Below are positions 25,963-34,202 of a stretch of 35,179 nt of DNA, in pieces (positions within the stretch are counted from its first letter, which is position 1; each line of letters starts with the position of its first letter). The translations under genes and the position numbers were made by a program. The DNA comes from an uncultured Bacteroidales bacterium (GTDB taxonomy: Bacteria > Bacteroidota > Bacteroidia > Bacteroidales > Paludibacteraceae). The stretch spans positions 1 to 35,179 of the forward strand of contig CAMVHW010000004.1 of assembly GCA_947167395.1 (NCBI GenBank), written 5' to 3'. Under the pieces are notes generated by a model. That model had not been told where the DNA came from. It was given only the letters and a program-made list of their open reading frames with translations, and did not search any database.

Positions 25963-27147
25963 ATGAATACTGACTTAACGAACTTTTTTGTCGGAGCCAA
26001 AGAAGCCTCTCGCTCTATATCTCTGCTATCTGACGACCAGCGCAACAGCATACTACGAAAGGTTGCTGATGCAATAGAAGATTCCATCTCTATCATATTG
26101 GAATCCAATCGACAAGATTTGGAAAAAATGGATAAAGCCAATCCGTTGTACGATCGTCTTTTGCTTAACGAGCAACGTATTCACGGCATAGCCAATGATA
26201 TGCGTCACGTTGCCCAACTGCCCTCTCCGTTAGGCAAGAAAAGCAAAGAAAGCACTCTGCCCAACGGCATACATCTTCATCGTATCAGCGTTCCCTATGG
26301 AGTTATCGGAGTGATATACGAAGCGCGTCCCAATGTAACCTACGACGTATTCTCTCTATGCTTTAAGAGCGGTAATGTGTCGGTATTGAAAGGCGGCAAG
26401 GACGCAGAGCAAAGTAATATATGCGCAGTGAATATCATCCGCAGCGTATTGAGCCAAGAAGGTATAGACGAGCGTTGCATAACCTTATTACCCGCCACTC
26501 ACGAAGCCACCGAGGCAATGCTGACCGCAGTAGGATATGTAGACGTATGCATACCTCGCGGCAGCCGTCGCTTGATAGACTTTGTTCGTGACCACGCCAA
26601 AGTACCCGTTATAGAAACAGGAGCAGGTGTGGTACATATATATTTTGACAAGGACGGCGATTTGGAGAAAGGGCAACGTATTATCAATAATGCCAAGACA
26701 AGACGAATAAGCGTTTGCAACGCTCTCGATTGCTTGGTTATTCATAAAGACAGGGAGAAAGACCTTCGTCAACTGCTTGCACCTATGGACGGCAAAGTGG
26801 AATATCATTTTGACACATTCGGTAAAGAGTGGATGTCATACGACTTGTCCATCAAAGTGGTTGACTCTTTGGACGAGGCTATCAGTTTTATACAACAGCA
26901 TACCAGCGGTCATTCCGAGTCTATCATCACTGAAAACAGAGAGGCGGCATTACGATTTGAGAAAGAGATAGACGCTGCTTGTATATATTGGAATCTGCCT
27001 ACTTCTTTTACCGATGGCGGAGAGTTCGGATTGGGTGCGGAAATAGGTATCTCAACTCAAAAAATGGGACCTCGCGGTCCTATGGGTTTGGAAGAAATAA
27101 CGACATATAAATGGATAGTGGAAGGCGATGGTCAGATTCGCCCGTAA
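25963..27147 (+). CDS. proA: Glutamate-5-semialdehyde dehydrogenase
   Basis: This 394-residue enzyme reduces gamma-glutamyl phosphate to glutamate semialdehyde in proline synthesis. It has the aldehyde dehydrogenase-like NADP domain (VIGVIYEARPNVTYDV), the substrate region IPRGSRRLIDFV, the catalytic Cys252 in ISVCNALDCLVIH, and the C-terminal GEFGLGAEIGISTQK and GPMGLEEITTYKWI. It is slightly shorter than the usual ~415 residues. No proB or proC is next to it. A TPR protein gene follows after 24 bp. Confidence 0.96.
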   Translation: MNTDLTNFFVGAKEASRSISLLSDDQRNSILRKVADAIEDSISIILESNRQDLEKMDKANPLYDRLLLNEQRIHGIANDMRHVAQLPSPLGKKSKESTLPNGIHLHRISVPYGVIGVIYEARPNVTYDVFSLCFKSGNVSVLKGGKDAEQSNICAVNIIRSVLSQEGIDERCITLLPATHEATEAMLTAVGYVDVCIPRGSRRLIDFVRDHAKVPVIETGAGVVHIYFDKDGDLEKGQRIINNAKTRRISVCNALDCLVIHKDREKDLRQLLAPMDGKVEYHFDTFGKEWMSYDLSIKVVDSLDEAISFIQQHTSGHSESIITENREAALRFEKEIDAACIYWNLPTSFTDGGEFGLGAEIGISTQKMGPRGPMGLEEITTYKWIVEGDGQIRP

Positions 27148-27171
27148 CACAACATAAAACATACATTTTCT

Positions 27172-28536
27172 ATGATTTCATCGAAGAAATACATATACAT
27201 TCTTCTACTTATTTTTTCTCTCTCTTCATTTGCTCAATCACCTGAAAAAGCCAATAACCTTTTTGAGTCGGGCAAATATGAAGAAGCGTTGGTTAAATAT
27301 GAGAAATTATATAAAAAGAACCCTCGCAACATTCTCTATACCTATCGTTTGGCACGGTGTTATCAGGAAAACAGCCAATGGGACAAGGCCATACCCCTAT
27401 TCGACAAAACAGGTAAGAAATATCCTTTAACTTACCTTTTTTTAGGGGAGTGTTACCAAGCCCTGTGGCAATCGGAAGAAGCCGTCAATGCATATAAGCA
27501 ATACCTCACGCTAAAGCCTCACGATGAACGTAAAGACTATATTCAATCGCAAATAGAGATAGCCGAAAAACGCCAACGGTATATCAAGAGAGTGGCAGAC
27601 TTACAAATCATTGACTCTGTTATCGTGGCTAAACAACACATCTTGGATGCCTACACTTTAAGCGAAGAGAGCGGCAAACTGTTAAGCAACGAGCAGAACG
27701 ACTATATTTACGAAAATCAGCGTGGAGACAGACGTTATTATGCTATTGACAATGACTCCAATCGCCATATCTTCCAACAATACCGCTTATTGGCGGATTG
27801 GGCTAAAGCGGAGCAGTTGCCTCAAAGCGTCAATCGGTCAGACAAACAAGACTTTCCGTTCGTGATGAGCGATGGCGTAACAATGTATTTTGCTTCACAA
27901 TCGGAAGACGGTTTAGGCGGATGGGATATATATATGTCGCGTTATAACTCATCCACCAACTCATTTACCAACTCTGAAAATATCGGATTCCCATTCAATT
28001 CTGAATATAACGATTATCTGTATGCCGCAGACGAACAACAGGGTATAGGTTATTTTGCCACCGACCGTTTCTGTTCTGCAGATAGCGTTATTGTCTATCG
28101 TTTTGTATTGGAAGAACAAACCAATTATTTACCTCGAACGATGGAAAGCGATTCGTTGGCACTATATGCACAGTTAAAAACTTATCACGTAGGCACTATG
28201 CCGGAGCGAAAAACAGAGCCTCAACACGAAGAAAAGGCTCAAAAAACAGAGTCCATACGTTTTGTTATCAACGATGAGGTCATATATACTTCCATTGAGG
28301 ACTTCCGAACAGAGGAAGGAAAAGCGTTGTTTGGTCAATTGCAAGAATGCCGCCGACAACTACAAGATGTGGAAAAAAGATTATCCGCATTAAGGCAAAC
28401 CTACCAAACATCTTCGGGTATAGAACGCAGTAATATGTCAGAACAAATCATTACTGCGGAACAAGACAAAGAACACTTACAAGGGCGTTGTAAGCAACTG
28501 GAGCAACAGATAAGAGTCTTGGAACAGATTCAATGA
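27172..28536 (+). CDS. Exported TPR and beta-propeller (PD40-like) protein with C-terminal coiled coil
   Basis: This 454-residue protein has a signal peptide (ending SLSSFA, then Gln). TPR-like helices lie at about 25-130 (ANNLFESGKYEEALVKYEKL, LFLGECYQALWQSEEAVNAY). A PD40/WD40-like segment lies at about 230-310 (FPFVMSDGVTMYFASQ and GGWDIYMSRYN). The C-terminal ~70 residues are a Gln/Glu-rich coiled coil. TPR plus PD40 resembles the front of envelope proteins such as PorE, but no OmpA domain is present. Its function is unknown. It is probably cotranscribed with proA and ends one base from the convergent manA. Confidence 0.8.
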   Translation: MISSKKYIYILLLIFSLSSFAQSPEKANNLFESGKYEEALVKYEKLYKKNPRNILYTYRLARCYQENSQWDKAIPLFDKTGKKYPLTYLFLGECYQALWQSEEAVNAYKQYLTLKPHDERKDYIQSQIEIAEKRQRYIKRVADLQIIDSVIVAKQHILDAYTLSEESGKLLSNEQNDYIYENQRGDRRYYAIDNDSNRHIFQQYRLLADWAKAEQLPQSVNRSDKQDFPFVMSDGVTMYFASQSEDGLGGWDIYMSRYNSSTNSFTNSENIGFPFNSEYNDYLYAADEQQGIGYFATDRFCSADSVIVYRFVLEEQTNYLPRTMESDSLALYAQLKTYHVGTMPERKTEPQHEEKAQKTESIRFVINDEVIYTSIEDFRTEEGKALFGQLQECRRQLQDVEKRLSALRQTYQTSSGIERSNMSEQIITAEQDKEHLQGRCKQLEQQIRVLEQIQ

Positions 28537-28537
28537 T

Positions 28538-29461
28538 TTATGGTACAGCCACTTCCAATAGTTCGCACTGCTCGGTAGAAGGAATAAGTCTTATTGCAGA
28601 CAGGCTTGCAGGAATAAGACAAGTTTGCCCCCTGCGAACAATAACGTCTTCATTGTCTTCCGATTTGATACGCATTTCTCCGTTAAGACACATAAGAACA
28701 ACGAAACTGTCGTATCTTACATAATCGCGATCTAAAGGCTTGGTTATGGTAAGTTTACGAATGGAAAAATGCGGATCGTTCACTAAAAGAGTGTTTGTTT
28801 GCCGTTCGTCATATTCAACCAAGGGTTGGTATGACGCTTTATAGTTAAGTACGCTCAATGCTTCCTCTATGTGCAAGGGACGTGTCTTGCCGTCTGCTCC
28901 AACACGGTCGTAATCGTATAGCCTGAACGTAATATCGCTGGATTGCTGCACCTCAACAACCTGCGTACCCTTACATAATGTATGAACCGTACCGGCGGGA
29001 ATGTATGCTACATCACCTTTCTTAACACGTACTACTTGAAGAATATCTTTCAGTTTGTGTTTGTCAATCAGTGAGCGTATTTCCGAGGGATTAGTGTTAC
29101 GAGAAAAACCGTAAATAATTGAGGCTTCATCGGAACTTTTCGAAACATACCACATCTCCGTTTTGCCGCCTTGCCCCCACTCTTTTGCTTGTTCATCGTT
29201 AGGATGAACCTGTATGCTCAGGTCGTCTTGAGCATCAATAATTTTGAATAGCAAGGGAAAGTTATTTCCGAATCGGTCATATACTTTTCCGCCGACCAAT
29301 TCGTCCATATACACTTCCAACACTTCCTCTAATGTGTTGCCTTGGAGGAAACCGTTATTGACAATTGATTGGTCATTGCCGTAGCCGGACAGCGACCATA
29401 TTTCTTTACCCCAAATCTTGAGTTTGACTATCTGGTCAAATAAAAGCGGATAGAGCGACAT
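28538..29461 (-). CDS. manA: Mannose-6-phosphate isomerase, class I
   Basis: This 307-residue cupin-fold enzyme interconverts mannose 6-phosphate and fructose 6-phosphate. Zinc ligands are visible in DDLSIQVHPND (Gln84, His86), GKTEMWYV (Glu102) and AGTVHTL (His). The Arg-containing FRLYDYDR motif near the active site is present. Length fits the short bacterial class. It begins 12 bp after the aspartokinase stop on the same strand, so the two are likely cotranscribed. Only one base separates its stop from the convergent TPR gene. Confidence 0.95.
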   Translation of the reverse strand: MSLYPLLFDQIVKLKIWGKEIWSLSGYGNDQSIVNNGFLQGNTLEEVLEVYMDELVGGKVYDRFGNNFPLLFKIIDAQDDLSIQVHPNDEQAKEWGQGGKTEMWYVSKSSDEASIIYGFSRNTNPSEIRSLIDKHKLKDILQVVRVKKGDVAYIPAGTVHTLCKGTQVVEVQQSSDITFRLYDYDRVGADGKTRPLHIEEALSVLNYKASYQPLVEYDERQTNTLLVNDPHFSIRKLTITKPLDRDYVRYDSFVVLMCLNGEMRIKSEDNEDVIVRRGQTCLIPASLSAIRLIPSTEQCELLEVAVP

Positions 29462-29473
29462 ATTGATAGAGAA

Positions 29474-30202
29474 TTAGTGGATTAGTGTACCTTGTTCTTC
29501 GGGATGGAGGAAGGGTTTGACGTAGAGAGGAATATGCTTGTCACGCAGAGGTGCAATCGTCTTACGATGAATAACTTGTGCTCCTTGCTGAAGAAATATG
29601 TCTGCCTCGTTGTAGGACATCTGTTCTATCAGTTTGGCATTACTATCCATAGTAGGGTCGGCAGTCATAACTCCGGGTACGTCTTTCCACAGAGTGAGCG
29701 ACTCGGCATCCAAAAGGTTAGCCAATATAGCGGCAGTATAGTCGGAACCTTCACGCCCTAATGTTGTGCGTAAGCCATTGGTTGTACCTGCAATAAAACC
29801 TTGGGTAACATAGACCTGACAAGGGTGTTCGTTAAGCGTTTTAATAAGGTTTTCTTTGGTGGCAGCCATATCGACATTGGCGTGTCTGAATTCGTTGTCG
29901 GTAACCATTATCTGTGTCATATCCAACCATTGATTACCAATGCCGCAGTGAGATAGATAGGCACTGACAATACGTGTGGATTGCAGTTCGCCGGTACTGA
30001 CCACTTGGTCGTATAGACGGTCAAAATCACGTAAGTCGTACTGACAGAGAGCACGGGTAAGTCCTTCTAATGCATTGGTAGTCTTACCCATAGCACTAAC
30101 GACAATCATCAGATTGTCGTTAGTGCTTTTAACTATTTTTGCTAAATTGCGAATACCTTCTGCATCTCGAACGGATGCACCGCCGAATTTATAAACCTTC
30201 AT
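29474..30202 (-). CDS. Aspartate kinase, catalytic domain only
   Basis: This 242-residue protein has the amino-acid kinase fold: KFGGASV (5-11), the catalytic region VVSAMGKTTN, STGELQSTR, VTQGFIAGT, and LGREGSDYTAAILANLL with WKDVPGVMTADP. These are aspartokinase signatures. Typical aspartokinases are about 440 residues with two ACT domains for Lys or Thr feedback. Here the frame stops right after VKPFLHPEEQGTLIH, where the ACT part normally begins. manA follows after 12 bp, so there is no remnant of the missing half. It would phosphorylate aspartate but probably without classical allosteric control. Confidence 0.88.
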   Translation of the reverse strand: MKVYKFGGASVRDAEGIRNLAKIVKSTNDNLMIVVSAMGKTTNALEGLTRALCQYDLRDFDRLYDQVVSTGELQSTRIVSAYLSHCGIGNQWLDMTQIMVTDNEFRHANVDMAATKENLIKTLNEHPCQVYVTQGFIAGTTNGLRTTLGREGSDYTAAILANLLDAESLTLWKDVPGVMTADPTMDSNAKLIEQMSYNEADIFLQQGAQVIHRKTIAPLRDKHIPLYVKPFLHPEEQGTLIH

Positions 30203-30205
30203 ACA

Positions 30206-30688
30206 TCAGTCAATATGTTTGAGGTTAGCCATTTGCACAGCTGTTATAGCCCCTTCTACGCCTTTGTTGCCCAATTTACCTTCGGCTCTATCACGTGCTT
30301 GTTGCTTCTCGTTGACAGTAAGCACAGAGAAGATGACAGGTGTTTTGCCTTGTGCGTTAAGCATAGTAACGCCCTGTGTAACCGATTGGCATACATAGTC
30401 AAAATGGGGAGTGTCGCCTTTAATGACGCAGCCGATAACGATAATTGCGTCCACCTTTCCCATTAACTTGGCAGCAGCATAGGTCAGTTCTACCGTTCCG
30501 GGGACATGCACTATCTGAATATGGTGATCGGGTACACCTGTTTTATGCAAGGTATGTAGTGCGCCATTACATAGTTTATAGGTTATGTCGGCGTTCCATT
30601 CAGCCACCACTATGGCATAGTGTTGTTTTGCCACCACTTCCGTTTTAGGCAGTTTGGAAGCGTCATATTTGCTAAGATTGGTAGTCAC
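30206..30688 (-). CDS. ribH: 6,7-dimethyl-8-ribityllumazine synthase
   Basis: This 160-residue enzyme performs the penultimate step of riboflavin synthesis. The substrate sites EWNADIT (30-36), VPGTVEL (62-68) and GDTPHFDYV (91-99, with proton-transfer His95) are intact, as is the C-terminal KGVEGA. Length is normal. It lies 3 bp before the aspartokinase gene and 8 bp after a TPR membrane-protein gene, giving a compact operon. Confidence 0.97.
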   Translation of the reverse strand: MTTNLSKYDASKLPKTEVVAKQHYAIVVAEWNADITYKLCNGALHTLHKTGVPDHHIQIVHVPGTVELTYAAAKLMGKVDAIIVIGCVIKGDTPHFDYVCQSVTQGVTMLNAQGKTPVIFSVLTVNEKQQARDRAEGKLGNKGVEGAITAVQMANLKHID

Positions 30689-30696
30689 GGCAGGAG

Positions 30697-31377
30697 TTAT
30701 TCAGCAAGAGCAATGTATTTGTCTATATCCATAGCCTCAGTAGAGGTAGGATATTCGTCTTTAATCATCTCGAACACTTTTTTAGCGGATTTTTTGTCAT
30801 CTAATTCAAGATAAACGAGTCCTGCTTTTTTTAGGCTCATCGGTGCGATGATATCGTTTTTTGAGTTGGCAGCGGAGCGGAAAGCGACTGCTGCTTTATT
30901 GAGGTCGCCCATTTGCACGTATGCATCGCCCAAGAGTTGGCGCGAAGCGGGGTCGATAGTAAGGTCGTCAGCCGAGAATTTTTTAAGGTAAGCGGCAGCA
31001 TCCTCGTAGTTGCCTAATTTATAGTGGCATATACCTGCGTATAGAGCGGCCAATTCGCCTTCTTGATACCAACTGTATTGGTCGGCAATTTCTTCAAATC
31101 CAAGGCAGTCAGCCTCGTCACCTTGAAGTGCTTTCTCCCACTCACCTGCAGAGAAATAAACGACTGTTTTGGCTATTTCGTTACTTGCTTCCAATGCTTT
31201 AGGCTTGAAGACATACACATTGAGAGCGATACAAATACCGATAATAACGATGATTGCACTTACGATAACAGTCAGAAGAGTGCTGTTCTTTTCCACCCAA
31301 GCACCTGCTGTTGACATTGCTTCGTTTACTTCGTTAAGACCTTCGTCTTGCTTGTTGATTTCATTTTTCTTTGCCAT
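30697..31377 (-). CDS. Membrane-anchored TPR protein
   Basis: This 226-residue protein has a short charged cytoplasmic N-terminus, one membrane helix at about 34-57, and periplasmic TPR-like helices to the end ([53 protein letters not shown]). The layout is like YfgM-type envelope chaperone helpers, though homology is not certain. The same gene next to ribH is common in Bacteroidales as far as I recall. It is preceded by a promoter and heads the ribH-aspartokinase-manA run. Confidence 0.85.
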   Translation of the reverse strand: MAKKNEINKQDEGLNEVNEAMSTAGAWVEKNSTLLTVIVSAIIVIIGICIALNVYVFKPKALEASNEIAKTVVYFSAGEWEKALQGDEADCLGFEEIADQYSWYQEGELAALYAGICHYKLGNYEDAAAYLKKFSADDLTIDPASRQLLGDAYVQMGDLNKAAVAFRSAANSKNDIIAPMSLKKAGLVYLELDDKKSAKKVFEMIKDEYPTSTEAMDIDKYIALAE

Positions 31378-31422
31378 AATATAAAGTGATATTAGTTATT
31401 TCATTAAGAGCATAAAAGCGCG

Positions 31423-31452
31423 CAAAGATAGTACTTTTTGGTTTTATGCAAT
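31423..31452 (-). promoter_or_regulatory. Promoter for TPR-ribH-aspartokinase-manA operon
   Basis: On the minus strand, ATTG (31452-31449) is followed after 18 nt by TATCTTTG (31430-31423), matching TAnnTTTG. It is about 45 bp before the start of the TPR gene. Confidence 0.65.
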
Positions 31453-31488
31453 AATTTTATTGCTTTTTCCTAAAAAGTTTATTCAAGT

Positions 31489-32517
31489 CTATTCGGTGCA
31501 GTTGGTACAAATAGCGAAATGAGAGCGGTCGGACAATACATTTTGGCGAAACATACAGGCTTTTTTCGATTGCCATATTTCGTCAAAAGAAGAATCAGTT
31601 ATAGAGCCAAAGGTGAACTGCTTGTTCTTATCAAAGCAACAGGGAAGTATATGTCCCATAACGTCCATTACACAACCGAAAAAGAGTCGGGAACATATCT
31701 TTTTCGGTTTATGTTTCAACTCATATTTGCCATTATTACTCATTTTGTATCGGCTGTACTTATGGTCGGTTGGCATTAGCGAATCACCGTTTTTGTAGTC
31801 GTAGAATTGTGCTGTTTTGAAGGTTAGGCTATCTGCTCCGAGATGTCGGTAAGAATGTTTGAGTTGTTTCCATTCGTGCTCGTTGGAGCGAAGCAGTAAG
31901 CATTGTAATTCTATATGTATACGGCTATGTAGAGACTTTTTCAGTTGCTTCAACACTTGCAGTGCTTTAAGCACCTTCTCTATCTTCCCTCCTACTCTAT
32001 ACTTTTCGTAAGTCAGCTGCGTGAGTCCGTCCATTGAGATGATTATTCTATCCAGTCCGGCTTGCAGGAGTTGTGTTGCGAGTTTTTCAGTCAGATTTTG
32101 AGCATTGGTGCTGACAATGGTGTATATGCCTTGTTGATGTGCTTTGGCAATCATTGCGGGCAAGTCTTTGCACAAAAGGGGTTCACCTTGAAAATAGAAA
32201 TGGATAACCATCACGCTATCCGCTATTTGAGAGAGCAGTCTATCAAACAAATCAAGAGAGAGAGTATGACGATTGGCTGTTCTTTTCCTGCCTATACCGA
32301 CAGGGCATTGCGGGCAGTGAAGTTGGCAAAAATCAGCAGGTTCAACGGACACAAAAAAAGGCTTATGGGTAAATCGTATTATACCCAAATAAGCCAAAAG
32401 ATAGTGCCCAGCGGCACTGACGAGATTGCCGATTCTATGCCAAAGGAATTTTGTCAATGCGCCGTTGGTGACGACCTCCTTCAAAGTCGGTTGTGAAGAA
32501 CGTTTGAAGAATATCAA
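31489..32517 (-). CDS. Radical SAM protein with SPASM-like C-terminus
   Basis: This 342-residue protein has the radical SAM cluster motif C-x3-C-x2-C at Cys64, Cys68 and Cys71 (FCQLHCPQCP), preceded by FFVSVEPAD. The GGE-like motif is FQGEPLL, and a C-terminal Cys-rich segment carries CSRLFFGCVMDVMGHILPCC and ends in CTNC, as in SPASM/twitch auxiliary-cluster domains. The substrate is unknown. Related proteins modify peptides or act in cofactor pathways. No precursor peptide is recognised next to it. No Met lies between the ATG at 32517 and the cluster motif, so its first 27 codons must overlap the end of rpiB out of frame. Confidence 0.88.
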   Translation of the reverse strand: MIFFKRSSQPTLKEVVTNGALTKFLWHRIGNLVSAAGHYLLAYLGIIRFTHKPFFVSVEPADFCQLHCPQCPVGIGRKRTANRHTLSLDLFDRLLSQIADSVMVIHFYFQGEPLLCKDLPAMIAKAHQQGIYTIVSTNAQNLTEKLATQLLQAGLDRIIISMDGLTQLTYEKYRVGGKIEKVLKALQVLKQLKKSLHSRIHIELQCLLLRSNEHEWKQLKHSYRHLGADSLTFKTAQFYDYKNGDSLMPTDHKYSRYKMSNNGKYELKHKPKKICSRLFFGCVMDVMGHILPCCFDKNKQFTFGSITDSSFDEIWQSKKACMFRQNVLSDRSHFAICTNCTE

Positions 32518-32884
32518 TCGCTTTTTGTTGGTCTATAAACGAAGCCGGCAGCGCAAGTATGTTGGCATTATTATGTTGTCGTGCCAATCGTGCGAGTGGT
32601 ATGTCCCAACATAGTGCTGCACGAATATGTTGGTGTTTGTTGGCAGTCATACTTATTCCGTTGCCTGTTGAGCAGATGATAACGCCATAATCATACTCAC
32701 CTTTCTCTACTGCTTCTGCACAAGGGTGCGCGAAATCAGGATAATCACAACTGTCAGTGGAGTAACACCCAAAGTCTTTGGTAGTTGCATTTTGCTGCGA
32801 GAGGAACTCAATCACTGTTTGTTTTAACAGATAGCCCGCGTGGTCGGATGCGAGAGCAATCTTCAGATTAGATAATGCTTCCAT
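32435..32884 (-). CDS. rpiB: Ribose-5-phosphate isomerase B
   Basis: This 149-residue enzyme converts ribulose 5-phosphate to ribose 5-phosphate. SDHAGY (His15), GCYSTDSCDYPDFA, catalytic Cys71 in IICSTGNGISM, His104 in HNNANIL and the C-terminal FEGGRHQRRIDKI are all present. The start overlaps the queG-like gene by 17 bp, and the end overlaps the radical SAM gene by 83 bp. The overlap includes the conserved FEGGRHQRR tail, so both frames carry information there. Confidence 0.96.
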   Translation of the reverse strand: MEALSNLKIALASDHAGYLLKQTVIEFLSQQNATTKDFGCYSTDSCDYPDFAHPCAEAVEKGEYDYGVIICSTGNGISMTANKHQHIRAALCWDIPLARLARQHNNANILALPASFIDQQKAIDILQTFFTTDFEGGRHQRRIDKIPLA

Positions 32885-33545
32885 TGTAAGGACAAACTTG
32901 TTGACAGATTATACATTTATGAGTTATATATGCTACACATTTTCTTGCGTCCCACACCGGTAGTCCCAATGCTTTTCCCGGACAGGCATCAATACACTTG
33001 GTACAGTTACCACAACGTTTTTCCACAGGTTCAACCTCAGGAGTGTCAATCACAGGCACTTGTAATACCAATTCTCCTATATGTACCATACTGCCTAAGG
33101 CGGGGTGTATGAGTTGATGGTTTTTACCTATAAATCCCAATCCTGCTTGGATGGCAGTATAACGTTCCAAAACCGGTGCCGAGTCGCAAAAGATATGTTG
33201 ATTTTCAGCCGAAACGATGTTTTGTCCGAACTCTTTAACAAGCAATTCTTGCAATCGGTAGAGCGTGCTTTTCATCGTCCTATGGTAGTCGTGCCCTGAA
33301 TGAGCGTATGACAACAATGCCACTATGACCGTCTGTGCGTTGGGTACTAATTGTCGAATGTCGTATCTCTTGTCGCGATTGCGTGTGAGGTAGTCCATAT
33401 TGCCGTGCAGTCCGTTAGAAAGCCACCCGTCCATAAAGTCGGCTTGTTCGGCCCAGTATTGGGGAGCGACCACACCTATATCGTCAAGTCCCGCTTGCTG
33501 CGACAAGCGGCGGACATCGGCAAATGTTATGCCCCGTGCAGACAC
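32868..33545 (-). CDS. queG: Epoxyqueuosine reductase QueG, shortened form
   Basis: This 225-residue protein matches QueG, which reduces epoxyqueuosine to queuosine in tRNA using cobalamin and two 4Fe-4S clusters. The catalytic Asp121 lies in CDSAPVLERY, and the FIGKNHQL region is present. All eight cluster cysteines are kept: 178, 181, 184, 188 and 203, 211, 214, 218. Typical QueG is at least 300 residues. Here the loop between Cys203 and Cys211 is only 7 residues, against roughly 25-30, and the protein stops soon after CPYN. The gene overlaps marC by 19 bp and rpiB by 17 bp, so the short form looks native. Activity is likely but unproven. Confidence 0.87.
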   Translation of the reverse strand: MSARGITFADVRRLSQQAGLDDIGVVAPQYWAEQADFMDGWLSNGLHGNMDYLTRNRDKRYDIRQLVPNAQTVIVALLSYAHSGHDYHRTMKSTLYRLQELLVKEFGQNIVSAENQHIFCDSAPVLERYTAIQAGLGFIGKNHQLIHPALGSMVHIGELVLQVPVIDTPEVEPVEKRCGNCTKCIDACPGKALGLPVWDARKCVAYITHKCIICQQVCPYNGSII

Positions 33546-34150
33546 GAGAAGAAGTTGGTTAGTATGATTTGTATTGATATAGCAAAAGCAATCACTCCGA
33601 AGAATTTACGTACAATATACAAAGCGATTGGTCCGAGGTGTATTTTGAGCCAGTTGGTACAACGAAGGATGATATAAAGAGTGATGACACATATCACAAC
33701 TGACACAAACAGAGTGGCTATACTATAATTGACGTGCATAGAGAGCATAGCCGTAAACGACCCCGGACCGGCATAGAGAGGAAAAGCCAAGGGGATAAGG
33801 TCGCTGCTTTCGTTTCCCAATTCGGTGGTTTTGAATATGGTAACATCCAATACCATTTCCAAGGCAAGTAACATAATAACGGCACCTCCCGCGATAGCAA
33901 AATAGCGTATGTCCAACTGGAAGATGACGAGCATCAAATCGCCCACCAAAAGGAAAATGAGGAAGATAAGGAAAGAATAGAGTGCTGCTCTCCATGGGTG
34001 TATCTTAGCACCTTTGTCTTGCAGTTGAACGACGATAGGTATATTGCCTATCGGGTCGATGATAGCAATAAGAAGAACGAATGCAGCAAAAGCGTCACCC
34101 CAATGTAGAACGCCAATGAACTCACGAATAGCATCTAACATATCAATCAA
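33527..34150 (-). CDS. MarC-family integral membrane protein
   Basis: This 207-residue protein has about six hydrophobic segments and the family text DPIGNIPIVVQL near the N-terminus, a mirrored IAGGAVIMLLALEMV, and PLAFPLYAGPGSFTAML. These are MarC/UPF0056 hallmarks. The transport role of the family is poorly defined. Its promoter lies inside the end of the deacetylase gene. It leads a minus-strand unit with queG, rpiB and the radical SAM gene through short overlaps. Confidence 0.93.
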   Translation of the reverse strand: MIDMLDAIREFIGVLHWGDAFAAFVLLIAIIDPIGNIPIVVQLQDKGAKIHPWRAALYSFLIFLIFLLVGDLMLVIFQLDIRYFAIAGGAVIMLLALEMVLDVTIFKTTELGNESSDLIPLAFPLYAGPGSFTAMLSMHVNYSIATLFVSVVICVITLYIILRCTNWLKIHLGPIALYIVRKFFGVIAFAISIQIILTNFFSCLHGA

Positions 34151-34170
34151 CGTTTTTATAAAAAATCGCG

Positions 34171-34202
34171 CAAAAGTATCGTAAAAAAATATCTACGACA
34201 AA
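34171..34202 (-). promoter_or_regulatory. Promoter for marC-queG-rpiB-radical SAM operon
   Basis: On the minus strand, TTTG (34202-34199) is followed after 20 nt by TACTTTTG (34178-34171), a full match to the Bacteroidota consensus. The upstream box overlaps the last codons of the deacetylase gene. Confidence 0.75.

Noticed and set aside
31448-31463. Inverted repeat GCAATA/TATTGC after the radical SAM gene
   Set aside because: Short AT-rich stem with no T-run on the minus strand where a terminator is needed; it also overlaps a predicted promoter box.
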